DNA of 64,000 nt from CAZEPJ01 sp964514105 (GCA_964514105.1 CAZEPJ010000015.1:7999-71998), one strand, 5' to 3'. Shown: positions 8,298-17,321, numbered from the stretch's first letter. The notes: generated by a model from the letters alone, not told the origin. Translations and numbers: made by a program.

Positions 8298-9038
8298 TCA
8301 TGTCCGGTCGCGGACCTGTTCTCCGATCCTGCCGAACCGCCTCTCCCGCCGCTCGTAGTCCCGCAAGGCCTCGGCCAGTTCGTCCTCCGTGAAATCGGGC
8401 CAGAGGGTGTCGGTGAAGTAGATCTCGGTATAGGCCATCTGCCAGAGCAGGAAATTGCTGATTCGCTGCTCGCCGCTGGTCCGGATGAGTAGGTCGGGGT
8501 CGGGAAGGCCCCGGGTGTCCAGGTATTGGGAGAAGGCCTCCTCGTTGAGCCGTTGCGGGTCCAGGCGCCCGCCGGCCGCATCGGCCATGAGCCGCTGAAC
8601 GGCCCTGACGATCTCCGAGCGACCGCTGTAGCTGAGCCCCAGATTGAGGACCATCTGGTGGCCGCCGCCGGTGGCCTCCTCGGTCTCCTGAAGCAGGGCT
8701 CGAATGCCCGGGTCCAGGTCCTCCGGCCGCCCGATGACCTGCAGTTTGATGCCGTTTTCGATCATCTCTTGGCGTTCGGAGGCGAGGAACTCCACCAAGA
8801 GCCCCATGAGGGCCTGGACCTCCTCGGCCGGCCGTTGCCAGTTCTCCATGGAGAAGGCGTACAGGGTGAGCACCTCGATCCCCCACCGCCTGCAGGCCCT
8901 CACGACGGCGCGCACGGCCTCGGCCCCCATTCGATGCCCCTCGATCCTGGGGAGAGACCGCCGCTGGGCCCACCGTCCGTTGCCGTCCATGATCACGGCA
9001 AGATGGCGCGGCAGCTTCTGAAACGGGACTTCAGCCAT
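8298..9038 (-). CDS. uppS: Undecaprenyl diphosphate synthase
   Basis: 246 residues. Condenses isopentenyl diphosphate onto farnesyl diphosphate to give the C55 lipid carrier for peptidoglycan and glycan export. HLAVIMDGNGRWAQ carries the catalytic Asp; GHRMGAEAVR, TLYAFSMENWQRP and LIRTSGEQRISNFLLWQMAY are all canonical. ATG 9038 is chosen because AAGGGGG lies just upstream and the protein then begins MAEVPFQKLPRHLAVIMDG, as in homologues; longer readings reach across the promoter. Its own promoter and the terminator of frr lie upstream. Confidence 0.96.
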   Translation of the reverse strand: MAEVPFQKLPRHLAVIMDGNGRWAQRRSLPRIEGHRMGAEAVRAVVRACRRWGIEVLTLYAFSMENWQRPAEEVQALMGLLVEFLASERQEMIENGIKLQVIGRPEDLDPGIRALLQETEEATGGGHQMVLNLGLSYSGRSEIVRAVQRLMADAAGGRLDPQRLNEEAFSQYLDTRGLPDPDLLIRTSGEQRISNFLLWQMAYTEIYFTDTLWPDFTEDELAEALRDYERRERRFGRIGEQVRDRT

Positions 9039-9063
9039 GCTGCCCCCTTGACAGAACGCGGCA

Positions 9064-9092
9064 AGTATACCATCACCCCCCGGGGGGGCCAA
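9064..9092 (-). promoter_or_regulatory. Candidate uppS promoter
   Basis: Minus strand: -10 TATACT at 9064-9069 and a weak -35 TTGGCC at 9087-9092 with a 17-base spacer. The spacer is a run of C then G (about CCCCCGGGGGG), a palindrome that could also be an operator. The start site would lie near 9057, about 20 bases before the uppS ATG. Confidence 0.55.
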
Positions 9093-9120
9093 AGGGAATC
9101 CCCACCGGATCGCGTGGTTC

Positions 9121-9154
9121 GAAAACGACGAGAGGCGTGTGCAGGCCACACGCC
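9121..9154 (-). terminator. Hairpin terminator after frr
   Basis: Minus strand GGCGTGTG (9154-9147) pairs perfectly with CACACGCC (9141-9134) over a 5-base loop. The hairpin is followed by TCTCGTCGTTTTC, a modest U-rich tract. It separates the rpsB-tsf-pyrH-frr transcript from the uppS promoter. Confidence 0.6.
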
Positions 9155-9251
9155 CCCCTCCGGCAAGCGACGGCGTCGGCGCCCGCGGCTCCCCCACGGC
9201 CCGACTGAACCGGCCGGGCGGGGCCGGCCCACGCGCCCGCGGGCATCGACG

Positions 9252-9809
9252 CTAGATCTCCATGATCTCCTTTTCTTTCCCCTTGAGAATGCCTTCGAGC
9301 TTCTCCACAAACTGATCCGTCACCTTCTGCACCTCTTCCTGATGCCGGAACAGGTCGTCCTCGGTGATCTGCTTCTCCTTCTTGAGCTCCTTGAGCGTCT
9401 CGTTGGCGTCGCGGCGGTGATTGCGGAGGTCCACCTTGCGCTCCTCCGCCATCTTGCGGACGACCTTGACCAACTCCTTGCGCCTCTCCTCCGTCAGGGG
9501 CGGGATGGCGATGCGAATGAGCTTGCCGTCGTTCATGGGTGTCAGGCCCAAGTCCGAGCGCTGGATGGCCTTTTCGATCTCCCCCATCACGCCCTTGTCC
9601 CACGGCTGGATGGTGATGAGCCGTGCCTCGGGGACGGCGATGGTGGCGACCTGGCTCAAGGGTGTAGGGGTACCGTAGTAATCCACCCGGATCCCGTCCA
9701 GGAGGGATAGGGAGGCCCGCCCCGTTCGCACCCGATCGTACTCCTTGCGAAGATGGGCGAGGACCTTCTCCATGTCGGCCTTGAGTTCGGCGAGAACGTC
9801 GTTGACCAT
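9252..9809 (-). CDS. frr: Ribosome recycling factor
   Basis: 185 residues, standard length. With EF-G it splits post-termination ribosomes. VRTGRASLSLLDGIRVDYYG with TPLSQVATIAVPEARLITIQ, NDGKLIRIAIPPLTEERRKE, and LRNHRRDANETLKELKKEKQ are the conserved blocks of the helical and beta-alpha-beta domains. Starts 3 bases after pyrH, and a hairpin terminator follows about 100 bases downstream. Confidence 0.98.
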   Translation of the reverse strand: MVNDVLAELKADMEKVLAHLRKEYDRVRTGRASLSLLDGIRVDYYGTPTPLSQVATIAVPEARLITIQPWDKGVMGEIEKAIQRSDLGLTPMNDGKLIRIAIPPLTEERRKELVKVVRKMAEERKVDLRNHRRDANETLKELKKEKQITEDDLFRHQEEVQKVTDQFVEKLEGILKGKEKEIMEI

Positions 9810-9812
9810 GGT

Positions 9813-10532
9813 CTACCCCCGTATGAGCGTTCCGACCTTCTCCCCCATGACCACACGCCGTATGTTCCCCTTGACCCGGACGCTGAAGATCACGATGGGG
9901 ATCTGCGTGTCCTTCATGAGGGAGACGGCCGTGGCATCCAGGACCCGCAGGTCCCGCTCCAGGATCTCCATGTACCGCACCTCGTCCAGCTTGCGGGCCC
10001 CCGGGTGAACCATGGGATCCTTCTCGTAGACCCCCTCCACCTTGGTCGCCTTGAGGATGGCCTCCGCCCCCATCTCCCTGGCCCGCAACGAGGCGGCCGT
10101 GTCCGTGGTGAAAAAGGGGTTGCCCGTTCCCCCGGCGAAGATGACAACCCGCCCCTTCTCCAAATGCCGCGTGGCGCGCCTGCGGATGTACAGCTCCGCG
10201 ATCTGCCGCATCTCAATGGCCGAAAGGACCCGGGTGGCGACCCCGGCCTTCTCCAGGGCCTCCTGCAGGGCCAGGGCGTTGATCACGGTGGCCATCATCC
10301 CCATGTAGTCCGCCGTGGCCCGATCCATGCCCTGCGCGGCCCCCGTGAGCCCCCGGAAGATGTTCCCGCCGCCGATGACCACCCCCATCTGCACGCCCAG
10401 GGAGGTCACCTCCCGGATCTCCTCGGCGATCTCTCCCATGACCCTGGGCTGGATCCCGTAGGCCTGATCGCCCATGAGCGCCTCGCCGCTCAGCTTGAGC
10501 AGAACCCTCCGGTAGCGAGGCTCCGCCATCAC
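9813..10532 (-). CDS. pyrH: Uridylate kinase
   Basis: 239 residues. Phosphorylates UMP to UDP with ATP; hexameric bacterial type of the amino-acid kinase fold. RRVLLKLSGEALMG (phosphate loop), VVIGGGNIFRG, DYMGMMATVINALALQ and FAGGTGNPFFTTDTAASLRA are diagnostic. Two adjacent Met codons offer starts at 10532 or 10529. Lies between tsf and frr, as in most bacteria. Confidence 0.98.
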   Translation of the reverse strand: MMAEPRYRRVLLKLSGEALMGDQAYGIQPRVMGEIAEEIREVTSLGVQMGVVIGGGNIFRGLTGAAQGMDRATADYMGMMATVINALALQEALEKAGVATRVLSAIEMRQIAELYIRRRATRHLEKGRVVIFAGGTGNPFFTTDTAASLRAREMGAEAILKATKVEGVYEKDPMVHPGARKLDEVRYMEILERDLRVLDATAVSLMKDTQIPIVIFSVRVKGNIRRVVMGEKVGTLIRG

Positions 10533-10538
10533 CCTCCC

Positions 10539-11144
10539 TCACTTCTCAACGGCCTCACCGACCTGGAAACGAACGAATCGGCGCACGACGATGTTCTCCC
10601 CGAGCTTGGCCACGGTCCTCTGGATGCGATCCCGCACCGTGATGGCGTCGTCCTTCACGAAGGGCTGATCCAGCAGGCAGAACTGGGAATAGTACTTCTT
10701 GAGCTTTCCCTCCAGGATCCGCTCCAGGATCTTCTCCGGCTTGCCCTCTGCCCGGGCCTGGTCACGGTAGATCTCCTTCTCCCTGGCCAGGACCGCCTCC
10801 GGGACGTCCTGTGCCGCCACGTACAGCGGTTGGGCCGAGGCCACCTGCATGGCCAGGTCCTTGGCCAGTTCCTGAAAGTCCGCGGTGTTGGCCACGAAGT
10901 CGGTCTCGCAACCCACGTCCACCAGGACACCGATCTTGCCGCCGAAATGGATGTACCAACCGATGCTGCCCTCTCTGGCGGCCCGCCCCGTCTTCTTGGC
11001 TGCGGTGGCAGCGCCCTTCTTCCTCAGGATGTCCGTCGCCTTCTCGAAATCCCCATGGGCGTCGGCCAGGGCCTTCTTGCAGTCCATGATGCCCGCCCCG
11101 GTCTTGTCCCGCAATTCCATTACGCTCTTGGCATCGATGCTCAC
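10539..11144 (-). CDS. tsf: Elongation factor Ts (short type)
   Basis: 201 residues, the compact form with one core subdomain, as in several deltaproteobacteria and Thermus, rather than the roughly 280 residues of E. coli. Nucleotide exchange factor for EF-Tu. Begins with GTG 11144, giving MSIDAKSVMELRDKTGAGIM; a G-rich stretch lies about 8 bases upstream. DCKKALADAHGDFEKA and the core EFTu contact VLVDVGCETDFVANTADF are intact. Six bases before pyrH. Confidence 0.96.
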   Translation of the reverse strand: MSIDAKSVMELRDKTGAGIMDCKKALADAHGDFEKATDILRKKGAATAAKKTGRAAREGSIGWYIHFGGKIGVLVDVGCETDFVANTADFQELAKDLAMQVASAQPLYVAAQDVPEAVLAREKEIYRDQARAEGKPEKILERILEGKLKKYYSQFCLLDQPFVKDDAITVRDRIQRTVAKLGENIVVRRFVRFQVGEAVEK

Positions 11145-11190
11145 GTCCGATCCCCCCCAATCCCCGCATCCCCGCCGGGTGCCCCCGGCC

Positions 11191-12057
11191 TCACTCGTCC
11201 TCGAATCGGGCCATGGCGTCGTCCTCTCGGTTCGCCGCCCCCGCATCCCGGCTCGGTCCTCCCGCCGCCTCTTCCTCCGCCCCGGGCTCCTCGCCGGAGG
11301 CGGCCTGGGACGGCGCTTCTCCCTCGGGAGTTGCAACGGCATCCCGGCCGCCCATGGTCCGGGCCCGCTCCTCCCGCACGGCCATCCCCTCCAGGCATGC
11401 GTCCGCCATGAGCGAGGAGAACAGGCGGATGGCCCGGATGGCATCGTCGTTGCCGGGGATCACGTAGTCGATCTCATCGGGGTCACAGTTGGTGTCCACG
11501 ATGGCCACAACCGGCACCCCCAGCTTCCGGGCCTCCCTGACGGCGATGTATTCCCTCCGGGAGTCCACCACGAAGATCGCACCCGGCAGATCCCGCATCT
11601 CCTTGATCCCGCCGAGGTTCTTCTTCAGTTTGCCCTTCTCTTTTTCCAGCTTGAGGATCTCCTTCTTGGGATATCCCTGGAGCCGGCCATCCTCGGCCAT
11701 GGCCTCCAGGTCCTTGAGGCGCTCGATCCCCTTGCGGATGGTCTGGAAGTTGGTAAGCATTCCGCCCAGCCAACGGTGGTTCACATAGGGCATCCCGCAA
11801 CGGGCGGCCTCTTCCTGAATGGATTCCTGGGCCTGGCGCTTGGTGCCGACAAAGAGCAGGTCCCGGCCGTCGCCCACGGTGTCCCGCACGAACTGGTAGC
11901 CCCGCTTGAACATCCGCACGGTCTTTTGAAGATCGATGATGTAGATCCCGTTCTTGTCCGCAAAGATGTACGGCTTCATCTTGGGGTTCCATCGCCGCGT
12001 CTGATGCCCGAAATGGACCCCCGCCTCCAACAACTGCTTCATGGTCACATTGGCCAC
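11191..12057 (-). CDS. rpsB: 30S ribosomal protein S2
   Basis: 288 residues. The core (VTMKQLLEAGVHFGHQTRRW, KNGIYIIDLQKTV, RWLGGMLTNFQTI, GAIFVVDSRREYIAVREA, DTNCDPDEIDYVIPGNDDA) is canonical. The last 50 residues or so are a low-complexity Glu/Ala-rich acidic tail, longer than in E. coli S2. GTG 12057 is chosen because a full AAGGAGGTG Shine-Dalgarno sits 7 bases upstream; a start 24 bases further out would place that sequence inside the gene. Confidence 0.97.
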   Translation of the reverse strand: MANVTMKQLLEAGVHFGHQTRRWNPKMKPYIFADKNGIYIIDLQKTVRMFKRGYQFVRDTVGDGRDLLFVGTKRQAQESIQEEAARCGMPYVNHRWLGGMLTNFQTIRKGIERLKDLEAMAEDGRLQGYPKKEILKLEKEKGKLKKNLGGIKEMRDLPGAIFVVDSRREYIAVREARKLGVPVVAIVDTNCDPDEIDYVIPGNDDAIRAIRLFSSLMADACLEGMAVREERARTMGGRDAVATPEGEAPSQAASGEEPGAEEEAAGGPSRDAGAANREDDAMARFEDE

Positions 12058-12136
12058 CCTCACACCTCCTTGCTTTCCCATTGGCCCATGGGAATGGTAG
12101 CTCCCGGCACGCTGGGGAGCAAAATGTAATCTCTTA

Positions 12137-12165
12137 TTATTACGTCACATATGGATTCATTGCAA
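12137..12165 (-). promoter_or_regulatory. rpsB promoter
   Basis: Minus strand: -35 TTGCAA (12160-12165), 17-base spacer, -10 TAATAA (12137-12142) inside an AT-rich island that contrasts with the GC-rich surroundings. Predicted start near 12130 gives a leader of about 70 bases. S2 can autoregulate in other bacteria, but no such element was recognised. Confidence 0.65.
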
Positions 12166-12438
12166 CAAAAAAAGCCCCGGAGCCGCCCCACGCGAGCCTT
12201 GGGTTGCGGGTGACAGCCCCTTGTCCCCCCGACCCGCCGCGGCGGGGAGCGATGGGGCCAGCGGGCAGCCGCGTGCACCCCCCTGGGTCCAAGGCGTTCG
12301 TTGGGCGGGGCAGATCCGCGTGCCGGCAACCGATTCCCGCGAGGGAGCTGTCAAGGGGGCGATTGCGCGGAGTCCGGGAACGTGGAACTCCCACGCTCAG
12401 CGGCCTTCCCGTACCGAACGGATGCGCGGCATCCGACC
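12166..12438. other. Intergenic stretch between argJ and the rpsB promoter
   Basis: About 270 bases without a supported gene. It contains a T7 tract on the minus strand (complement of 12168-12174) preceded by G-rich sequence, but no convincing stem before it. A small CGTGG/CCACG hairpin lies close after argJ. No RNA gene or coding frame with family features was seen on either strand. Confidence 0.5.
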
Positions 12439-13644
12439 TCAGGTCTTGTACGAGGCGTTGATGGTCACGTAGTCATGCGACAGATCGCAAGTGTGAAAGA
12501 CGCACCGAGCCGATCCCAGGCCCAGGTGCACGCGCAGGGTGAACTCGGGCCTTCGGGCGATTTCCTGGGCCGCACGCTCCGCCTCGGCCCCCACGGGCCT
12601 TCCCCCGCGCACCAGTTCCACCCCCTCGTACCAGAGCGCGATCCGGTCGGGGTCCACGGGCACACCGCTGTACCCCGCGGCGCATACGATCCGCCCCCAG
12701 TTGACGTCGGCCCCGTACAGGGCCGTCTTGACCAGGGGGGAGTGGGCGATGGCCCGGGCCACGCGCAGGGCCCCGTCCGGATCCGGGGCCCCGTCCACCT
12801 GGATGTGAACAAGCCGCGTCGCCCCCTCGGCATCCCTCACCAGGGCCAGGGCCAGCTCTTCCAGCAGATCGCCCAGGGCCTCCTCGAATGCGACGGCGGC
12901 AGGTGAACCGGGGGGCGAGGCGGGAGCCCCGCTCGCCCCATTGGCCAGCGCCAGGAGGGTGTCGTTGGTGCTTGTGTCGCCGTCCACCGTGATGGCGTGA
13001 AAGGATCTGGGCAGGGCCCCCACCAGGGCCTGGCGGAGGGCCTCGGCCCCCAGCGCAGCATCGGTCACCACGAAGCACAGCATGGTGGCCATGCAGGGAT
13101 GGATCATCCCCGCCCCTTTGACCACGCCGGCCAGCCGCACCTGCACCCCCTCCATGAGGCACGACCTCACGGCCCACTTGGGGCGGGTGTCCGTGGTCAT
13201 CATGGCCCGGGCCACCGAGGGAAGTCCGTCCGGCCGCAGTCCGGCCACCAGGGGGGCCAGCCCCGCCCTGATCCGCTCCATGGGAAGGGGCACCCCGATC
13301 ACCCCGGTGGAGGCCACAAGGACCTCCTGCTCCTCCAGCCCCAGGGACAGGGCCAGCCACCGGCTGCTGTTCACTGCGTCTCGGTAGCCCTCCGGCCCCG
13401 TGCAGGCGTTGGCGCATCCGGCGTTGACCAAGATGGCCCGGGCGCGGCCGGACTTCACCCTCTCTCGATCCAGGATCACCGGGGCGGCGGCCACCCGGTT
13501 GGTGGTGAACACACCCGCCGCAGCGGCCTCCTTCCGGGAAAAGATCAGCCCCAGATCCGGCGTTTCGGTCTTCTTGATGCCGCACGCCACGGCCGAGAAC
13601 TCAAAACCGGACACCGCGGTCCGGCTCCCGTCATCCTGCGCCAT
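12439..13644 (-). CDS. argJ: Bifunctional ornithine acetyltransferase/N-acetylglutamate synthase
   Basis: 401 residues from ATG 13644 (ATG 13656 is an equally possible start). Transfers the acetyl group from N-acetylornithine to glutamate in the cyclic arginine pathway. The self-cleavage site lies in KGAGMIHPCMATMLCFVVTD, where the Ala-Thr bond is cut and the Thr becomes the nucleophile. LVNAGCANACTGPEG, ASTGVIGVPLPME and VDGDTSTNDTLLALANG are conserved, and the C-terminus ends with the typical NASYKT. Follows secA by about 100 bases. Confidence 0.96.
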   Translation of the reverse strand: MAQDDGSRTAVSGFEFSAVACGIKKTETPDLGLIFSRKEAAAAGVFTTNRVAAAPVILDRERVKSGRARAILVNAGCANACTGPEGYRDAVNSSRWLALSLGLEEQEVLVASTGVIGVPLPMERIRAGLAPLVAGLRPDGLPSVARAMMTTDTRPKWAVRSCLMEGVQVRLAGVVKGAGMIHPCMATMLCFVVTDAALGAEALRQALVGALPRSFHAITVDGDTSTNDTLLALANGASGAPASPPGSPAAVAFEEALGDLLEELALALVRDAEGATRLVHIQVDGAPDPDGALRVARAIAHSPLVKTALYGADVNWGRIVCAAGYSGVPVDPDRIALWYEGVELVRGGRPVGAEAERAAQEIARRPEFTLRVHLGLGSARCVFHTCDLSHDYVTINASYKT

Positions 13645-13743
13645 ATCGCCCCCCATGGCCTCGGTTGGGCCCCGCCTGCCTCGGCCCACCCCTGCCGGCC
13701 CCACCCCAGGGCCCCTTTGAACAAAGTTGCCGGGTCGCCTCCC

Positions 13744-16700
13744 CTACCGTCCGCAGCACTTCTTGAACTTCTTGCCGCTCCCGCAGGGACACGGCTCGTT
13801 GCGCCCCACCTTCCCGCCCTCCCGCCGCACGGTCCGGGAACCCTTGTCGGGTTCCTCGCCGGGGAGGGTCCCCCGGCCCATGGTCAGGGGTCTGGCGGGC
13901 CTGCGGGCCGGCTCCCTGGGTTGCTCGGCGATCTGGACCCGGAACAGGTGCTCTACCGCCTCCGCCCGGAGGCGCTGGTTCATGGCGACGAACAGCTCGT
14001 AGCCCTCTTTCTGGTACTCCCGCAGCGGGTCCCGCTGGGCGTACCCCCGCAGGCCGATCCCCTCCTTGAGCTGGTCCATGGCCAGGAGGTGCTCCTTCCA
14101 TGCCCCGTCCAGTCCCTGCAGGAGGATCATCTTCTCCAGGTACCGCATGACGTCGGAACCGTACGCCTCCTCCTTTCGCCGGTAGAACGCGGACAGGGCC
14201 GCGGCGCCCTCCTCGGCCAGGACCTCGGGTCCCGATCCTTCGGGCAGGGCCGGCCCCTCCCAGGGCACCCCCAGGCGCATGCGCACCTCCCGGGCCATCC
14301 CCTTGAGGTCCCAGTCGTCCGGATGGGACTTGGGCGGGGCGCACCGGGCGGCCAGATCCTCGATCCACTCCCGGATCATCTCCTGCACATCGTCCTGGAG
14401 GTGGTCTCCCATGAGGATCCGCTTGCGCTGGGAATAGATCACCTCCCGCTGCCGATTCATGACGTCGTCGTACTCGAGGAGGTGCTTGCGAATGTCGAAG
14501 TTGTGCTGCTCGACCTTGCGTTGTGCGTTCTCGATGGCCCGGGTCACCAGGCTGTGTTCAATGGGCTCGCCCTCCTCCATCCCGATGCGATCCATGATGG
14601 AGGCGATGCGCTCCGACCCGAAGATGCGCAGCAGGTCGTCCTCCAGGGAGAGGTAGAACCGCGACGAGCCCGGATCTCCCTGCCGCCCCGACCGCCCGCG
14701 CAGCTGCCGGTCGATGCGGCGGGCCTCGTGCCGCTCCGTGCCGATGATATGGAGCCCTCCCAGGGCCACCACCCCGGTCCCCAGCTTGATGTCGGTCCCG
14801 CGGCCCGCCATGTTGGTGGCGATGGTGACGGCCCCCTCCTGACCCGCCCTGGCCACGATCTCGGCCTCCTCCTTGTGTCGCTTGGCATTGAGGACCGCAT
14901 GGGGGACCCCCCGGGGGAGCATGCGGCTCAGCAGCTCGGACACCTCCACGGACACGGTGCCCACGAGAACGGGCTGCCCCCGCTCGTGGCACTCCTGGAT
15001 CTCCTGGATGATGGCCCGGTACTTCTCCCGCTTGGTGCGGTAGATGACGTCGGGGTGGTCCACCCGAATGCACGGCTTGTGGGTGGGGATCACCACCACG
15101 TCCAGCTTGTAGATCTTGTGGAACTCTGGTGCCTCGGTCTCCGCCGTGCCGGTCATCCCCGCCAGCTTCTCGTACATGCGAAAGTAGTTCTGGATGGTGA
15201 TGGTGGCCAGGGTCTGGGTCTCCCCCTCGATCTTGACCCCCTCCTTGGCCTCCAGGGCCTGATGGAGGCCGTCGCTGTACCGGCGCCCCGGCATGAGGCG
15301 CCCCGTGAACTCGTCCACGATGAGCACCTGGCCGTCGGAGACCACGTAGTTGACGTCCTTCTCGAACAGGGAGTACGCCCGGAGCAGCTGGGAGATGTTC
15401 TGGAGGATCTCGCCCTTCTCCTGGAACTCCTGCTCCGCGCGCTGTCGGTCCTCGGCGGTGGCCTCGGGACTGCTGTCCAGCTCGGCCAGATCCGGGAGCA
15501 CGAAGAAGTTGGGGTCCTTGGGGGAGAGGGACGCCCTGCCCTTCTCGGTCAGGTCCACCACGTTGGACTTCTCATCCAGGCTGAAGAAGAGCTCCTCGTC
15601 CACCTTCCACATCATCTTGTCCCGTATGTGGTCCAGCTCCACGCGCTCCACCAGCTTCTTCATGCCGGTCTCCTGGAGCAGCTTGAGGAGTCGCTTGTTC
15701 TTGGGCGCCCCGCGCTTGGCCTGGAGCATCCGGAAGCCGGCTTCGTACTCCTTGCCCTCCTCCAAAAACTTCTCGGCCTCGGCCAGCAGCCGGTTCACCA
15801 GAAACGTCTGGCTCTGCACCAGCCGCGAGACCATGGGCTTGAGCTCGTCGAACCGCTGGGTCGAGCGCTCCGTTGGCCCCGAGATGATCAACGGCGTTCG
15901 GGCCTCGTCGATGAGGATGCTGTCCACCTCGTCCACGATGGCATAATGGAACCCGCGCTGGACCTGGTCCTCCCGCCGCAGGGTCATGTTGTCTCGAAGG
16001 TAGTCGAAGCCGAACTCGCTGTTGGTCCCGTACGTGATGTCGGCGCGGTACGCCGCCTTTCGCTCCTCCGGAGGCATGTCGTGGTAGATGACCCCCACGG
16101 TCAGGCCCAGAAACTCGTAGATCTGCCCCATCCAGTCCCGGTCCCGGCGGGCGAGGTAGTCGTTCACGGTGATCACGTGGACGCCGCGACCCGTGAGGGC
16201 GTTGAGGTAAACGGGTAGGGTGGCCACCAGGGTCTTCCCTTCCCCCGTGGCCATCTCGGCGATCTTCCCCTGATGCAGCACCATGCCGCCCGCCACCTGC
16301 ACGTCGTAGGGACGCTCGCCCAGCGTGCGGCGGGCGGCCTCCCGCACCACGGCGAAGGCCTCCGGGAGGATCTCGTCCAGCACCTCCCGCAAGGCCTCCT
16401 TCACCGTGTCCCCGAGGGCGGCCACGGCCTCTTCCCGCTCCTCGCGCTCCAGGTCCGAGGCCGCCTCGCCCGTCAGTGCCGCTTCCCCCACAATCCGCTC
16501 CAGGGACAGGTCCCGGATGACCCATCCCCGCTCCTGCACCCCCAGGGTCTGTTCAGCGGCGAGCAGCCGCAGGACCCGCTGTCGGATCTTGTCCCGGAAC
16601 GCGGCGGTCTTCTCCCTCAGCTGGGCGTCCGAGAGCTCCGCCATGGCGGGCTCCAGCTCGCAGACCGCCTCCACGGACGGGGCCAGTCGATTCAACTGCC

Positions 16701-16746
16701 TCTCGTTGGCACTGCCGAACACCTTCTGAAGGGCCTCCATGAGCAT
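13744..16746 (-). CDS. secA: Preprotein translocase ATPase SecA
   Basis: 1000 residues. Motor of the Sec export pathway at the inner membrane. Nucleotide site: MATGEGKTLVATLPVYLNAL and VDEVDSILIDEARTPLIISG; preprotein cross-linking domain and the second RecA fold (TNMAGRGTDIKLG, RQLRGRSGRQGDPGSSRFYL) follow. The C-terminus has the zinc-binding SEC-C motif EPCPCGSGKKFKKCCGR, which contacts SecB/ribosomes. Length is slightly above the usual 850-950 because of inserts. Starts at ATG 16746 or 16740; a candidate promoter lies at 16816-16845. Confidence 0.98.
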   Translation of the reverse strand: MLMEALQKVFGSANERQLNRLAPSVEAVCELEPAMAELSDAQLREKTAAFRDKIRQRVLRLLAAEQTLGVQERGWVIRDLSLERIVGEAALTGEAASDLEREEREEAVAALGDTVKEALREVLDEILPEAFAVVREAARRTLGERPYDVQVAGGMVLHQGKIAEMATGEGKTLVATLPVYLNALTGRGVHVITVNDYLARRDRDWMGQIYEFLGLTVGVIYHDMPPEERKAAYRADITYGTNSEFGFDYLRDNMTLRREDQVQRGFHYAIVDEVDSILIDEARTPLIISGPTERSTQRFDELKPMVSRLVQSQTFLVNRLLAEAEKFLEEGKEYEAGFRMLQAKRGAPKNKRLLKLLQETGMKKLVERVELDHIRDKMMWKVDEELFFSLDEKSNVVDLTEKGRASLSPKDPNFFVLPDLAELDSSPEATAEDRQRAEQEFQEKGEILQNISQLLRAYSLFEKDVNYVVSDGQVLIVDEFTGRLMPGRRYSDGLHQALEAKEGVKIEGETQTLATITIQNYFRMYEKLAGMTGTAETEAPEFHKIYKLDVVVIPTHKPCIRVDHPDVIYRTKREKYRAIIQEIQECHERGQPVLVGTVSVEVSELLSRMLPRGVPHAVLNAKRHKEEAEIVARAGQEGAVTIATNMAGRGTDIKLGTGVVALGGLHIIGTERHEARRIDRQLRGRSGRQGDPGSSRFYLSLEDDLLRIFGSERIASIMDRIGMEEGEPIEHSLVTRAIENAQRKVEQHNFDIRKHLLEYDDVMNRQREVIYSQRKRILMGDHLQDDVQEMIREWIEDLAARCAPPKSHPDDWDLKGMAREVRMRLGVPWEGPALPEGSGPEVLAEEGAAALSAFYRRKEEAYGSDVMRYLEKMILLQGLDGAWKEHLLAMDQLKEGIGLRGYAQRDPLREYQKEGYELFVAMNQRLRAEAVEHLFRVQIAEQPREPARRPARPLTMGRGTLPGEEPDKGSRTVRREGGKVGRNEPCPCGSGKKFKKCCGR

Positions 16747-16815
16747 GAGCCGGTCCTCTCGTCCTCACCCGACGGTGCTGCACGGTTCACCGTGGGTCCT
16801 CACGCAAATGAAGGT

Positions 16816-16845
16816 ATTGTACAGCGGAACGCTGGTCAGGTCCAA
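16816..16845 (-). promoter_or_regulatory. Candidate secA promoter
   Basis: Minus strand: -10 TACAAT (16816-16821) with an 18-base spacer to TTGGAC (16840-16845). The -10 matches five of six consensus bases, the -35 is weak. Start near 16809 leaves a leader of about 65 bases. It lies within the 3' remains of the M23 peptidase relic. Confidence 0.5.
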
Positions 16846-16849
16846 TGCG

Positions 16850-17180
16850 CCCCTCGGGCCAATTGCTTGTTCGAAGATGTGCCGGAGGGGGGTTGCGGGA
16901 AGGCCGTGCACGCGGATCTCCAAGGGAAATGGGGGCCCGTGCCCCGGCCCGTGTTTCCCGCCTTGGCGTCATCCGGCCCCGGCTCACGCGTTGTCCCTTC
17001 TTCACCACGGCGTCCGATTCCGGAAACGCTGCCTCGCCCGGGGCGATGGCGGAGATCCCCGCTTCGACGGCCGTGGCCGTGACCCATCGGAGGTTCATCC
17101 AGACCTGCGTGGTATTTCCTTTTCGAGGCGAAAGAACGACGAACGTGAGGCGCTCGCGGTCCGTCCATTGTCTCCTGTAT
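16850..17180 (-). pseudogene. Decayed M23-family metallopeptidase remnant
   Basis: No single frame codes here, but three frames read in succession give pieces of an M23 (LytM-type) peptidase. About 17060-17160 encodes an N-terminal segment, LTFVVLSPRKGN, then NLRWVTATAVEAGIS, like the start and transmembrane anchor of such proteins. 16984-17013 encodes VVKKGQRVSRG, 16925-16970 in another frame encodes AGNTGRGTGPHF, and 16860-16923 in a third encodes LEIRVHGLPATPLRHI. In order these match the family's C-terminal pattern VKKGQRV..GNTGRSTGPHLHFEVRVNG..NP. The coiled-coil middle and the first zinc-ligand region are missing. M23 peptidases are common neighbours of secA in Geobacter-like genomes. 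Confidence 0.6.
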
Positions 17181-17321
17181 CACTGGGACGTTGATCCGTC
17201 GACTCAACCTCGGTTCTTCGACCGCAGAGGCGATTCCACGTCGGCCGACTGAGCGCGACAGTTGTACCGCAAGCCGGAAATGGGTGTCGATTCTCCAATC
17301 ATGCCGCCATTCTCTTGGACG
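17181..17321. other. Non-coding stretch between the acetyltransferase gene and the peptidase relic
   Basis: Together with the relic this makes a gap of about 575 bases between the minus-strand acetyltransferase stop and secA. No further gene, RNA fold or clear terminator was seen in this part. Confidence 0.4.

Noticed and set aside
12160..12180. Intrinsic terminator at the T7 tract before rpsB
   Set aside because: The G-rich sequence upstream does not form a convincing stem on the minus strand, and the tract borders the -35 box of the rpsB promoter.
12997..16218. Plus-strand open frame of over 1000 codons opposite secA and argJ
   Set aside because: It is the antisense shadow of secA and argJ; composition is rich in His, Pro and Arg without any domain, as expected from GC-rich third positions on the other strand.
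16787..17098. Intact 103-codon gene upstream of secA
   Set aside because: It contains true fragments of an M23 peptidase but needs two frame changes to keep the motifs, and it runs into the candidate secA promoter; annotated as a relic instead.
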